A stretch of 13,394 nucleotides of DNA from Chloroflexota bacterium (GCA_024278725.1 JAJRSQ010000256.1:1-13394); one strand, 5' to 3'; counted from the stretch's first letter, positions 1-7,608 are shown. Notes: generated by a model not told the origin, from the letters alone. Numbers and translations are program-made.

Positions 1-302
1 CCGGCTTGGAAGGCGCGCACAATTTGCCCTTCGTTGTTCATCCCCGTAACCATGATGACCCGCGTGTGTCGGGTGCGGGGCGTGGCGCGAATTTTTTCCA
101 GCACGGAAAATCCCGAAGTTGCCGGTAGGTTTATATCCAGCAAAACCATATCAATATCGGGATAGGCTTGCAGCGTTGCTATCGCTTCTTCGCCGGTAGA
201 GGCAATCAGCACCGTGAAATTCTCGCGGGTGAGCAATTGCGACAGGTAAAGTTGGATGCTGTATGCATCATCAACAATGAGGATACTCGGTTTTTTGTCC
301 AT
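1..302 (-). CDS. Response regulator receiver domain protein, partial (C-terminal part beyond the left edge)
   Basis: The reverse strand reads from an ATG at 302 through 100 complete codons to the left edge, starting MDKKPSILIVDDAYSIQLYL. This is the CheY-like receiver fold. An acidic pair is seen at D11-D12, the likely phospho-acceptor is D56 in the segment LLDINLP, and the conserved Thr is T86 in MVTG. The conserved Lys of the last strand would lie just past the edge. Such a domain takes phosphate from a histidine kinase. The output could be none (CheY type) or an effector domain, and this cannot be told because the gene is cut. The start lies 5 nt after the stop of the lipoprotein gene, so the two are probably co-transcribed and translationally coupled. 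No clear Shine-Dalgarno sequence precedes it. The position downstream of a flagellar cluster makes a motility or chemotaxis role possible but unproven. Confidence 0.93.
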   Translation of the reverse strand, partial: MDKKPSILIVDDAYSIQLYLSQLLTRENFTVLIASTGEEAIATLQAYPDIDMVLLDINLPATSGFSVLEKIRATPRTRHTRVIMVTGMNNEGQIVRAFQA

Positions 303-307
303 AATAA

Positions 308-2554
308 TTACGGGTATTGCTGTTGAAAGGTCAGTAAAAAGCTGACGTGGCGATGTCCCGGCAAGCCCATCCCGCTCACAATATCGCTGGGCGCGCCGTC
401 CACATACGCCGAATATTTCCCCAAATAGTCGTACATCGGGAAGTTGGCGGCATATTCCGGCGACGGTTTATCTTCGGTGACGGCGGTGGCTTGCCCGTCC
501 GCCCAAGCCATCACCACCGGCACATTGAGCATTCGCCGTCCGTAGGGGTCAATCACTTCCATGAAAATGTGATGCAGATTGTCCGATTCGTTTTCATCCA
601 AATAGCGCGCCGCCACCAGCCGGTACACCGGCTTGCCCGGTTCTGGTTGGGCGCGGGTCAGTTTGATGTTCAACTCGTCCAGACGCGGGTCCCACACCAG
701 CGACCCATCGTTCACGGCGGGGGTCGCGGGGGGGAGTGGGGTTGCGGCGGGCGATGTCGGGACGGGGGTTGAGCCTGCGGGCGGCGGCGAAACATTCGCA
801 ACCGTCACCGCGTCACCGAGCGTGGCAAGCGTGTTTCCGGCGGTGTCCACCAGCGCGAGACTCCAATTGGCGGTGGAAACGTCGCTCACCGGCGGGGAGA
901 AACTCCCCCGGAAGGGCTGGGCAGGGGAAAGGGAGACGCCCCAGCGCGTGACCTCCGCGCCGTTGCTCGCCAGAATCAGTGTGCCCGCCAGCGGATGGGT
1001 GCTGATGGCGGCAACCTGCACCGAGTCGGCGGTCAAACCGAGGTTCAGCGCGGCTTCATCGTTGGCGAAGCGGAAGCCGCCCATATCGCCCACGGCGTAC
1101 CAGCGTTCCTGCCACGTCACCCAATCGCCGGGGTTGAGCGTGTTTTCATCCCAAAACGTGGGCGCGAGACCGCCCCACAGTTCAAAATACCGGCTGCCGT
1201 CATTCGTCCACAGCGCGGGGTCAAGGTCGCCCACGCCGAAAATTTTAGCGCCGGGCATCAAATCGGCGGGGAAAACCCGCGCCACGCCCAAATTGGTACT
1301 GTGATTGTACGCCCCCATGAAGTTTTGGCGGGCTTGCGGCGCGGCAAACACACCGAGATAATTTGTCCAGTTGTCATATCGGCTGAAATCACGCCCATTG
1401 AACACCGACCAGCTCATCGTTTCGCCCGGTTGGGGCAGGGTGGGGTCGCCGGTGCTGTGTATCGTGACCGAATCGGTGGGCAGGACAAACTCGATGCCCG
1501 GTGTGAGGGTCGGTGCGCCGAGGGTGAACATCCCATTAATCCAGAATTTATAGCTGACGGGGTCGGCATTCGGGTTGAAAATACGCGGGATGACGGTGAA
1601 GTAGTTGTGTTCGGTATCCAGACTGACGATGATTTCGGTTTCCAGCCCGGTGCGGGCTTCGGAATTGTGCAGCACCACGCCCGCATTTTCACCATCCTGA
1701 TAGGTCTGGAAATCCCACGGGGAGGCTTCGCTCAAGCCGTGTTCGTCTGTGGGGAGCGCCCATTCCATCCCGCCGGTTGCCAGCCACCAGCCGCGATTGC
1801 CCCATTGGGTCGGGGTGATGACCGGATTTTGGTAAAAAAGATTGCGCCCGCTGGTTTTGTCAATCCATTTGTAAATGCGTCCGCCCAAATCGGGCAGGAT
1901 GGTGAGTTGCGTGTAACGATTTTCCAGCACGATGGTACGGTATGTTTTGGGGGATGGCGCACCCACGCGGGCATGGTCGAGCCGGGGATACGGATATACC
2001 GGGTCGTCGGGCGCGGTGGGAACGAAAGCCGATTCATAATCTGCGGTGTTGATGGTGATACTGCTTTCCGTCACCGTGGGCGATGTGCCGGTATTGGCGG
2101 GTGGCGGCGGGGCAGGGGGCGGAAGGGTTGCTGTCGGCGGCGCGGCAGGGGTGGCGGTCGGCGGGGCGGAGACTGCCGGGCGCGGCGTTGCGGTGTCGGC
2201 GGGTGGCGCTGCCGTTGGGGTGAATATGCCCAGCGCGGCGGCGGTCATGGTTGCCATTTGGCGGGCGGTATAGCCTTCGGGGTTGAAGTTTGTGGCGGTT
2301 GCGGTGGGCGCGACGGGCGCGGATGTATCGGTGGGGGCAGGGGTGTCGGCGGGCGCGTCCGTCGGCGGCGCGGGGGTGAGGGTGTCGGTGGGCGGCGGTG
2401 CGTCCGTCGGTGGCGCAGATGTTTCGGTGGCGGCGGGGGTATCGGCGATGGCGGCGGTTTCGGGGCGCGGGCTGATGATCAGCGTGCACGCCGACACTGC
2501 CATCAAAAGGAATATCATGCTGAGTGTGATGGGTATTCGTTTCATCATTGCCAT
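308..2554 (-). CDS. Surface lipoprotein with DUF5107 domain and Thr/Pro-rich linker
   Basis: A 748-residue exported protein. A basic start and hydrophobic stretch (residues 5-22) end in a lipobox VSAC, with lipidation expected at Cys23. Residues about 30-165 form a low-complexity linker rich in Thr, Pro, Ala and Asp, broken by one less repetitive stretch around residues 88-112. Residues about 205-500 match DUF5107 as I remember it (LENRYTQLTILPDLGGRIYK at 210-229, then GGMEW at 261-265 and a following HG). That family resembles galactose-mutarotase-like sugar-binding folds, but no reaction is assigned. A beta-rich region (about 505-585), a second Pro-rich hinge (586-615) and a C-terminal module (about 618-748, VWDPRLDELNIKL through DKPSPEYAANFPMY) follow. 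I recall this last module from secreted Chloroflexota proteins. Starts at M1, M3 or M4 are all possible, and the ribosome binding site is weak. It is likely anchored outside the membrane and may bind or process glycans. Confidence 0.85.
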   Translation of the reverse strand: MAMMKRIPITLSMIFLLMAVSACTLIISPRPETAAIADTPAATETSAPPTDAPPPTDTLTPAPPTDAPADTPAPTDTSAPVAPTATATNFNPEGYTARQMATMTAAALGIFTPTAAPPADTATPRPAVSAPPTATPAAPPTATLPPPAPPPPANTGTSPTVTESSITINTADYESAFVPTAPDDPVYPYPRLDHARVGAPSPKTYRTIVLENRYTQLTILPDLGGRIYKWIDKTSGRNLFYQNPVITPTQWGNRGWWLATGGMEWALPTDEHGLSEASPWDFQTYQDGENAGVVLHNSEARTGLETEIIVSLDTEHNYFTVIPRIFNPNADPVSYKFWINGMFTLGAPTLTPGIEFVLPTDSVTIHSTGDPTLPQPGETMSWSVFNGRDFSRYDNWTNYLGVFAAPQARQNFMGAYNHSTNLGVARVFPADLMPGAKIFGVGDLDPALWTNDGSRYFELWGGLAPTFWDENTLNPGDWVTWQERWYAVGDMGGFRFANDEAALNLGLTADSVQVAAISTHPLAGTLILASNGAEVTRWGVSLSPAQPFRGSFSPPVSDVSTANWSLALVDTAGNTLATLGDAVTVANVSPPPAGSTPVPTSPAATPLPPATPAVNDGSLVWDPRLDELNIKLTRAQPEPGKPVYRLVAARYLDENESDNLHHIFMEVIDPYGRRMLNVPVVMAWADGQATAVTEDKPSPEYAANFPMYDYLGKYSAYVDGAPSDIVSGMGLPGHRHVSFLLTFQQQYP

Positions 2555-2610
2555 TCGTCATCCGTCAATTTATAGTGCATTAAGGTTCAGAGGGTGTTTG
2601 TAAAACTGCC

Positions 2611-2661
2611 ATTGCGAAGCCCGCAGGGCTGAAGCAATCCCTTATGTGAGATTGCTTCGCT
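2611..2661. repeat. Intergenic inverted repeats between the lipoprotein and glycosidase-like genes
   Basis: The 140-bp gap 2555-2694 holds two perfect hairpins. One is AGCCC-GCA-GGGCT at 2618-2630. The other is GAAGCAATC (2631-2639) facing GATTGCTTC (2650-2658) across a 10-nt loop. An outer GCGAAGC (2614-2620) can also pair with GCTTCGC at 2655-2661. The layout resembles dispersed small palindromic elements in environmental bacterial genomes. It lies downstream of the glycosidase-like gene on the minus strand, so it could act as a 3'-end structure. No T-run follows it in that direction, so it is not a standard intrinsic terminator. I see nothing else in this gap. Confidence 0.55.
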
Positions 2662-2694
2662 TCGCTCGCTGTAACCTCTGAAATGCCTAATTTT

Positions 2695-5577
2695 TCATTT
2701 AACGGCTTGTATTTCCACGTACAGTGAATAATTTTCCGACCCCCTGGCTTTGACGGCTTGCCCGCTGCCCCCCGCCACCGCGATGATGTACACGTCGGCA
2801 GGGGTGGTTATCGGCATTGAAGCGGAGTGATTCCGCCCGCCGCCCGGCATCAAAATGGTTGAACCGCCGCGCCATTGCACGCTGATTTGTCGGTTGTGCA
2901 GTAGTTTCCCGCTTGCGTCGCGCACGTCGATATACACGCGCGGGTAGGGGGTGTTCGCGGGTTTCCACACTGCCGAGACGATTTTCCACGGTTCGCCTTT
3001 GCCCCGCGCGGCGATGATTTCGGTGCTGTTTGCCGCCATGCGCGGCGCGGGAACGCTCGCCGGGGCGGCGGGTGCGTTGATGCGCGTGGTGGTTTCCAGC
3101 GCGGCAATTTGCGCTCGCCAATTGCGGGTTTGGGTGCGCGTGGGGTCGGCTTTCAGCGCGTCCACCACGGGCAGGGTACTGCCATCAATTTTGTACCATG
3201 CGGCGGCTTCCCAAGCCGGGTCCCAGTGCCCTCCGGCGGCGTTTGCCAGCAGCCACGGCGTGAAGGCGAAGTAGTATGCCGGTACATTGTTTAGCATATC
3301 ACGATACGCGGAAAGCGTCCAGCCTGTGACGTCAGAATCGGAGACGGGGGGGTAGCGCGGGTCTTGGAAATCGCCGGCAATGGCGCCCCCTTCCGTGCTG
3401 ATGATGGGGATGTAAAATCCGAAGCGGTCGAAGAAGATTTTGCCGTAAGCCTCGAATTTGCGGAAGCCGTTGGAATCTTCATAGATGGTGGTTCCCACCC
3501 GATAATTCTTTTTGAGGCGTTCCTGCAGGCGGGCGGTGTTGATGGTGTTCACCAGCGCGGAAGGCAACCCGCGCGCGCTGATTTCCGCTTCGGTGAGCGG
3601 AATACTGTTTTGGTTGACGGCGTCGTCGGGGTAATTGAGCGGGTGGTTCAGGAAATAGTTGTGCAGGGGCAGCCACGCCCGGTCGAGCACATCGGTGCGG
3701 TTGCGCGCTTTCAGCCCGTCCAGAAATTCGCGCAGGAATTGCATGTCCTCAAAATTTCCCCCCGGCGCGAGCGTCGGCAGTCCGGGATAACCCCCCGCGC
3801 GGGCGACGGTTTCGGCGGCGGGAATCCACACGTCCAGCACACGGCTCACGCTGATGGGTTCGCCGTCGCGCCAGCCGCCCGGAAAGCCGGCGATGTTCGG
3901 TTCGTTGTACAGTTCAACATAATGCACGCCCATCGCTTTGGCGGCGGGAACCAGCGCGTCCAGATTTTCATACGGGTCGTTGAAAGGTTTGTACACCCGC
4001 AGAATCGGTTCAATGCCGTTGGCAACCAACTGCTGAATCAGGTAATCGTGTTCCACCTTCGCGGTGTCGCCCTGCATAATTTTCACCCATTTGATGTTCA
4101 TACTTTGGATTTCAGCCACAAAGCGATCCACTTGGTCGGTGGGCTGCCCCAAAATAGTGGGGACGTAATGGATGCCGCGCCCGTTGTCGTTGGGGGGGCG
4201 CGGATACTTCAGCAGCGAATGGGCGCTGTTCGCCGCAATGGGGGCAGATGTGCCCGCTTCGGACGTGCTGCCGCCATCCACGGCGGCGATTTGGGGGAGC
4301 GGGCGCGGCGCGGGCGTTGCCTGCCAATCGGCGGGTTTTTGGTCGTGCCGGGGTTCGCCGTTGCGGGGATGGTTTTTCAGCGCGTCCACAATGGGCAGAT
4401 GGTCGCCCGTGCGGTTGTGATACCATGCGTTCCCTTCCCACACCGTTCCGCCGAAATAATCGAGCGCTTTTTGGGCGATGAGCCATGTGTTCATGGCAAA
4501 ATAATACTCCGGCGCGTCGTCGAGCATATATTCAAAGGCTTCCAGCGTCCATTCCATTTGGAGGCGTTCATCCACGCAGGGGTAGCGCGGGTCTTCGCAA
4601 CTGCCCACCGTCGCCCCCCCTTCCGTGCTGATGAGCGGAATCTCAAATCCGAACAACTCGGTGAACTGGTCGTGATAGGCGATGAATTGCCGGAAGCCGG
4701 TCACATCGAGCGTGGGGTCGTCGCCCACATAATAGCCGCCGGGGTCGCGCATGGTGGCGCGGGCGCGGTTGATGGCGGCGGCGTGCCCTTCGTCTAGCCC
4801 GTAACGCGCAATTTCCGCCTCGGTGAGGGGGCGTCCGGTCAGATTCACGGGGTCGCGCGGGTAATCGGGGGGGTGGTTGATGAAATAGTTGTGTACCGCG
4901 CCCCAACTTTTGTACAGCACCGGGGTGTTCCCCTGAGCTTTGATGGCGCGCAAAAATTGCCGGAAGAAACTATTTTCCCAGCCGGGGACATTTTTCCCCA
5001 TCGGGAAAATAGAGGGGAGCGAAGGGTAGCCCCCACGTGCCTGAATCTCGCGGGCGGCGGGCGCCCAAATGCTCGCCAGATAATCGGGGTTGGGGGTGGG
5101 GTCGTCGCACCAGCCGCCATCCCGCCCGGGGATGTCCGGCTCATTGTAAAGCTCGTAATAGACCAGCCCCATCGGCACGTAATGGTCAACCAGTTTCCCC
5201 AGCGAGGTCAGATTGAGCGGCGTGTTGCAGGGGACATATATCCGCATCACGGGCATGATGTCGTTCGCCACCAATTGCTGAACCAGATAATCGTAATTGC
5301 GCCCGTCAGTTTGGTCGTTCAGAAACTTCACCCATTTGATGCCCATCGCTTTGATTTCCGCCACGAAAAAATCGGTGGTGGCATCATCTTGCGCGTAAAC
5401 ATTGGTACTCCAGTGGATACCCAGCCCGTTGTCGTTTTTGGGGCGGGGGTATGCCGAAAGGGGCATCGGCGCGGACGCGGGCGCTTGCGCCGTTGCCGTC
5501 GCGGGCGACAACGCCAGCGCCAGCATCAGCAGGGCGAAAAATAGTTTCAGGTTTCGGGTTTTTGGTTTTAAGTTCAT
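2695..5577 (-). CDS. Secreted protein with two tandem clan GH-A-like glycosidase domains
   Basis: A 960-residue protein with a basic n-region, hydrophobic core (residues 12-24) and likely signal peptidase cut after the ATAQA segment near residue 32. Two homologous domains follow, at about 40-415 and 455-815. Shared landmarks occur in the same order: YPRP-NDNG-GIH, IKWVK, DYL-QQLVAN, YELYNEP or VELYNEP, GGYP-LP, NYF-NHP, PLTEAEI, ISTEGGA, DPRYP and LP-VDALK. In clan GH-A TIM barrels the NEP Glu is the acid/base and a later Glu is the nucleophile. Candidates are E146 and E319 in domain 1, and E559 and E729 in domain 2, so both look catalytically complete. A beta-rich tail (about 860-960) may be a binding module. 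The substrate cannot be named. The start codon and first residues come from a heptad repeat, no Shine-Dalgarno is visible, and the gap to the preceding gene is 26 bp. Confidence 0.82.
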   Translation of the reverse strand: MNLKPKTRNLKLFFALLMLALALSPATATAQAPASAPMPLSAYPRPKNDNGLGIHWSTNVYAQDDATTDFFVAEIKAMGIKWVKFLNDQTDGRNYDYLVQQLVANDIMPVMRIYVPCNTPLNLTSLGKLVDHYVPMGLVYYELYNEPDIPGRDGGWCDDPTPNPDYLASIWAPAAREIQARGGYPSLPSIFPMGKNVPGWENSFFRQFLRAIKAQGNTPVLYKSWGAVHNYFINHPPDYPRDPVNLTGRPLTEAEIARYGLDEGHAAAINRARATMRDPGGYYVGDDPTLDVTGFRQFIAYHDQFTELFGFEIPLISTEGGATVGSCEDPRYPCVDERLQMEWTLEAFEYMLDDAPEYYFAMNTWLIAQKALDYFGGTVWEGNAWYHNRTGDHLPIVDALKNHPRNGEPRHDQKPADWQATPAPRPLPQIAAVDGGSTSEAGTSAPIAANSAHSLLKYPRPPNDNGRGIHYVPTILGQPTDQVDRFVAEIQSMNIKWVKIMQGDTAKVEHDYLIQQLVANGIEPILRVYKPFNDPYENLDALVPAAKAMGVHYVELYNEPNIAGFPGGWRDGEPISVSRVLDVWIPAAETVARAGGYPGLPTLAPGGNFEDMQFLREFLDGLKARNRTDVLDRAWLPLHNYFLNHPLNYPDDAVNQNSIPLTEAEISARGLPSALVNTINTARLQERLKKNYRVGTTIYEDSNGFRKFEAYGKIFFDRFGFYIPIISTEGGAIAGDFQDPRYPPVSDSDVTGWTLSAYRDMLNNVPAYYFAFTPWLLANAAGGHWDPAWEAAAWYKIDGSTLPVVDALKADPTRTQTRNWRAQIAALETTTRINAPAAPASVPAPRMAANSTEIIAARGKGEPWKIVSAVWKPANTPYPRVYIDVRDASGKLLHNRQISVQWRGGSTILMPGGGRNHSASMPITTPADVYIIAVAGGSGQAVKARGSENYSLYVEIQAVK

Positions 5578-5622
5578 TGGTTTCGGGTTTCAAGTTTCAA
5601 GTTTCAAGTTTCACGTTTCAGT
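5545..5622. repeat. Heptanucleotide repeat array (consensus TTTCAAG plus strand, CTTGAAA minus strand) across a gene boundary
   Basis: About eleven 7-nt units run through this stretch. Three perfect TTTCAAG copies lie at 5588-5608. Variant units flank them: TTTCGGG at 5581 and 5552, TTTCACG at 5609, TTTCAGT at 5616, TTTCAGG at 5545, and TTTTTGG and TTTTAAG at 5559 and 5566, with an 8-nt slip at 5573-5580. On the coding (minus) strand the array supplies the last codons and the TGA stop of the FlhB-like gene. It also supplies the whole 26-bp spacer, and the ATG plus about ten codons (Lys/Asn/Thr-rich n-region) of the glycosidase-like gene. Units are not a multiple of three, so copy-number change would alter frame or spacing. 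Confidence 0.8.
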
Positions 5623-5879
5623 TGATACACAAATGCCATCACTTCCGCAACGACGAGATACAATTCCGGCGGGATAATCTGCCCCACGTCGAGCTGCGCC
5701 AGCAGCACCACCAAATCGGGGTCGTGGCGGATGGGCACGCCGTTTTCCTCCGCCACGGCGATGATGCGCTCGGCGAGCTTTCCGCGTCCCTCCGCCGAAA
5801 TCTTCGGCGCGGGCATGGTGTCGGTGTCGTAGGTCAGCGCAACCGCTCGCCGGGTTTGGGGTTTCGCCGGACGTTTCAT
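5604..5879 (-). CDS. Orphan FlhB cytoplasmic (C-terminal) domain protein, YlqH-like
   Basis: A 91-residue protein matching only the cytoplasmic C-terminal domain of the flagellar export gate component FlhB. Seen: AVALTYD (12-18), a PAPKISAEG turn (23-31), the helix LAERIIAVAEENGVPI (35-50), then the IPPELY-VVAEV segment and a Y-L end. The membrane helices of FlhB are absent. FlhB normally self-cleaves at N-P-T-H just before this point. Here the aligned residues are P-Q-T-R (7-10), so the cleaved Asn is missing and the protein resembles the already cleaved C-terminal fragment. Its ATG overlaps the TGA of the preceding FliK-like gene (TGATG), so the two are translationally coupled. The pair recalls B. 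subtilis ylqG-ylqH. A role in substrate switching of flagellar export is plausible but unproven. The C-terminal residues QLKRET are encoded by heptad repeats. Confidence 0.9.
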   Translation of the reverse strand: MKRPAKPQTRRAVALTYDTDTMPAPKISAEGRGKLAERIIAVAEENGVPIRHDPDLVVLLAQLDVGQIIPPELYLVVAEVMAFVYQLKRET

Positions 5880-7552
5880 CAGATACTCACGTCAATTTGG
5901 GTTAATTTTGCGCGATTGTCCGGTTCCGCCACCGGCGAATCCGGTTCCGCATCCGACAACATCGCCGTGGACAACATCTCCACCCGATATCCGATAGATT
6001 TCAACCGCGCCTCCAAGTCATCAATATTTTCGGCAACCAACTTGTTGGTTTCCGGTTGCCCCGTCAGCACTCTGCCCGAAATTTGCCGCTTGAAGACGGT
6101 CAAATCAATGGCAATCTCCCCCAAACTCGGCAAATCGAGCAGCAGTGCCAGCCGGGTATTTTCCGGGTTCATCTTCGTCCGTCCCGCCTGCCGAAAAATC
6201 TTCAATTTTGCGGTCGTCTGCGAACCGTCGGCGTGGCGGAGCGGCACGGGGAACAGATAAAATTGCCCCGTTTCCGTGCTGAGCGTCTGCGCCAAATTTG
6301 AAAGCTGCACCGCGCCCAAATCTTGCGTCAATTGCTGAACCTGCCGCGCGAGCTGTTGGAGCGCGTCCGTCTGCGCGGGCGGCAAATTGCCGCTTGCCAG
6401 CGCCCCGGAAATGGTGCGCGCCAACCGGTGCAGCGGATTATCCACCTGCACATCGGCGGTGAGGGTGACCGTCGGCGGCGTTGCGGAAGCCGGGGCGGTA
6501 TTCTGTGCGGCGGCGGGGGGCGCTGCGGGCGCAGGGGCAGGGGCGGATGATGTTTCCGGTGCGGCAGACGGTGGCGCGGTGTTCGCCGTGGCGGTCGGGG
6601 CGGTGGTTGTCTGCGGGGGGGCGGATGGCGGCGTCGCGGGCGTGTTCGGCGCGGCATTGGTGGCGGCGTTCTGCGTCGCGGGCGCGGATGATTGCGGCAA
6701 AACGATGCGCACTTCGGGTTGTTTCGCCAGCGAGGCTTCCGGCGGGGAGCTCAGATTCACCACCAGCGATTCCAGCCGGGCGGCGATTTCCGCCGGCGGG
6801 GTGTCGGCGGTGATATTCCACTGCGCAATCTGGCTCAATGTGGATTGCAGCACTTGAGTCAGTTGGTTCAACGCGGGCGAAGCGTTCGCCGCGGGCGGCA
6901 TCCGGCTCAACACTGCTGAAAGCGTCTGTTGCAGCTCGTTCAGTTGGTTGGCAATGGGCGGCAGCCCGCTGAGCCATTGCTTCGCCAGCGATACACTTTC
7001 GGGTGAAAGGGGTAATTTGTTCGCCTGCAAAAATGCCACCGCATCCAAATCGGCGGGGGTGGGATTGGGCAAATTGACCCACGCCTGTCGCGCCGCCTGC
7101 AAATCCTGCGGGTTCAGCGTGCGTCCGTGGGTCAGCAGCGCTTCCGCCAATTGCACGTTCACCGCATCGGCGGGCATTCCCCATGAAGCGAGCGTCTGCC
7201 GGATATTCTGCCCCACGGCGGCATCCAAAGCGGTGTTGCCGGATTGAGCGGTTGCGGCGGCGGGTTGCTCCTGTGCTCCTGTGTCAGGGATAATTTGCAG
7301 GATGATTTGGTCGGGTCCCGCCTGCCGGACATTCAGCAGAACCTGCTGGCGGGGTTCCAACGGGATATCCGTTTTCGCGGAAATGAGCTGTCCCGCCACA
7401 TTCAGCAGTACCGTTTGGTCGTTCACCTGCTGGATGGTGGCGCGAATCAACTGCCCTTCCGAAACTGACACCGTGCCGGGGGCGGTCGAACGGATGGTAG
7501 GGGGGCGGAGCGTATTTAACAGTGCGGCAGTCAATGCTTCTGAATAGCCCAT
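5879..7552 (-). CDS. Second FliK-like protein with flagellar hook-length control domain (YlqG-like)
   Basis: A 557-residue protein. The N-terminus (about 25-92) looks like a small beta-barrel (GQLIRATIQQVNDQTVLLNV, then GQLISAKTDIPLEPRQQVLL). A mostly helical middle follows, then an Ala/Pro/Thr-rich stretch (about 300-365). The C-terminal domain (about 431-530) contains RLALLLDLPSLGEIAIDLTV, which corresponds to the LGxVxVxL core of the FliK Flg_hook family. It differs clearly from the canonical FliK at 9850-11433, so this is a divergent paralogue of the YlqG type rather than a recent duplicate. It is coupled to the orphan FlhB domain next to it, and FliK partners FlhB during export switching, so the two probably act together. 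No Shine-Dalgarno precedes the ATG at 7552. The 89-bp gap to flgE holds a hairpin. Confidence 0.83.
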   Translation of the reverse strand: MGYSEALTAALLNTLRPPTIRSTAPGTVSVSEGQLIRATIQQVNDQTVLLNVAGQLISAKTDIPLEPRQQVLLNVRQAGPDQIILQIIPDTGAQEQPAAATAQSGNTALDAAVGQNIRQTLASWGMPADAVNVQLAEALLTHGRTLNPQDLQAARQAWVNLPNPTPADLDAVAFLQANKLPLSPESVSLAKQWLSGLPPIANQLNELQQTLSAVLSRMPPAANASPALNQLTQVLQSTLSQIAQWNITADTPPAEIAARLESLVVNLSSPPEASLAKQPEVRIVLPQSSAPATQNAATNAAPNTPATPPSAPPQTTTAPTATANTAPPSAAPETSSAPAPAPAAPPAAAQNTAPASATPPTVTLTADVQVDNPLHRLARTISGALASGNLPPAQTDALQQLARQVQQLTQDLGAVQLSNLAQTLSTETGQFYLFPVPLRHADGSQTTAKLKIFRQAGRTKMNPENTRLALLLDLPSLGEIAIDLTVFKRQISGRVLTGQPETNKLVAENIDDLEARLKSIGYRVEMLSTAMLSDAEPDSPVAEPDNRAKLTQIDVSI

Positions 7553-7573
7553 AGTGAGTTATACGTTACGAAT

Positions 7574-7608
7574 CGGGGCGACCCGCCAATCATTTGGGAG
7601 CCGCCCCG
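7574..7608. repeat. GC-rich hairpin between flgE and the second FliK-like gene
   Basis: A 7-bp perfect outer stem CGGGGCG (7574-7580) / CGCCCCG (7602-7608) encloses an internal loop and an inner stem CCAA (7586-7589) / TTGG (7594-7597) with loop TCAT. It lies just after flgE and just before the next start in transcription order. No T-run follows on the minus strand, so full termination is unlikely. Roles as an mRNA-stabilising 3' structure for flgE or as a dispersed repeat are possible. It shares GGGGCGACC with the repeat unit at 12037. Confidence 0.6.

Noticed and set aside
995..2575. Long open frame of 526 codons on the plus strand
   Set aside because: It is antisense to the lipoprotein gene. 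Its product is Gly/Arg-rich low-complexity sequence produced by the Pro/Thr codons of the opposite strand, and no domain is recognisable.
2611..2661. Intrinsic terminator after the glycosidase-like gene
   Set aside because: The hairpins are real, but no T-run follows on the minus strand, so they are kept only as inverted repeats.
3364..4797. Open frame of 477 codons on the plus strand
   Set aside because: It is antisense to the glycosidase-like gene, whose signal peptide, repeats and catalytic motifs are clear. The antisense product shows no family pattern.
5384..5593. Small open frame on the minus strand across the heptad repeats
   Set aside because: It lacks an ATG, overlaps the glycosidase-like signal peptide in another frame, and its start is repeat-encoded. 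It is a shadow of the repeat.
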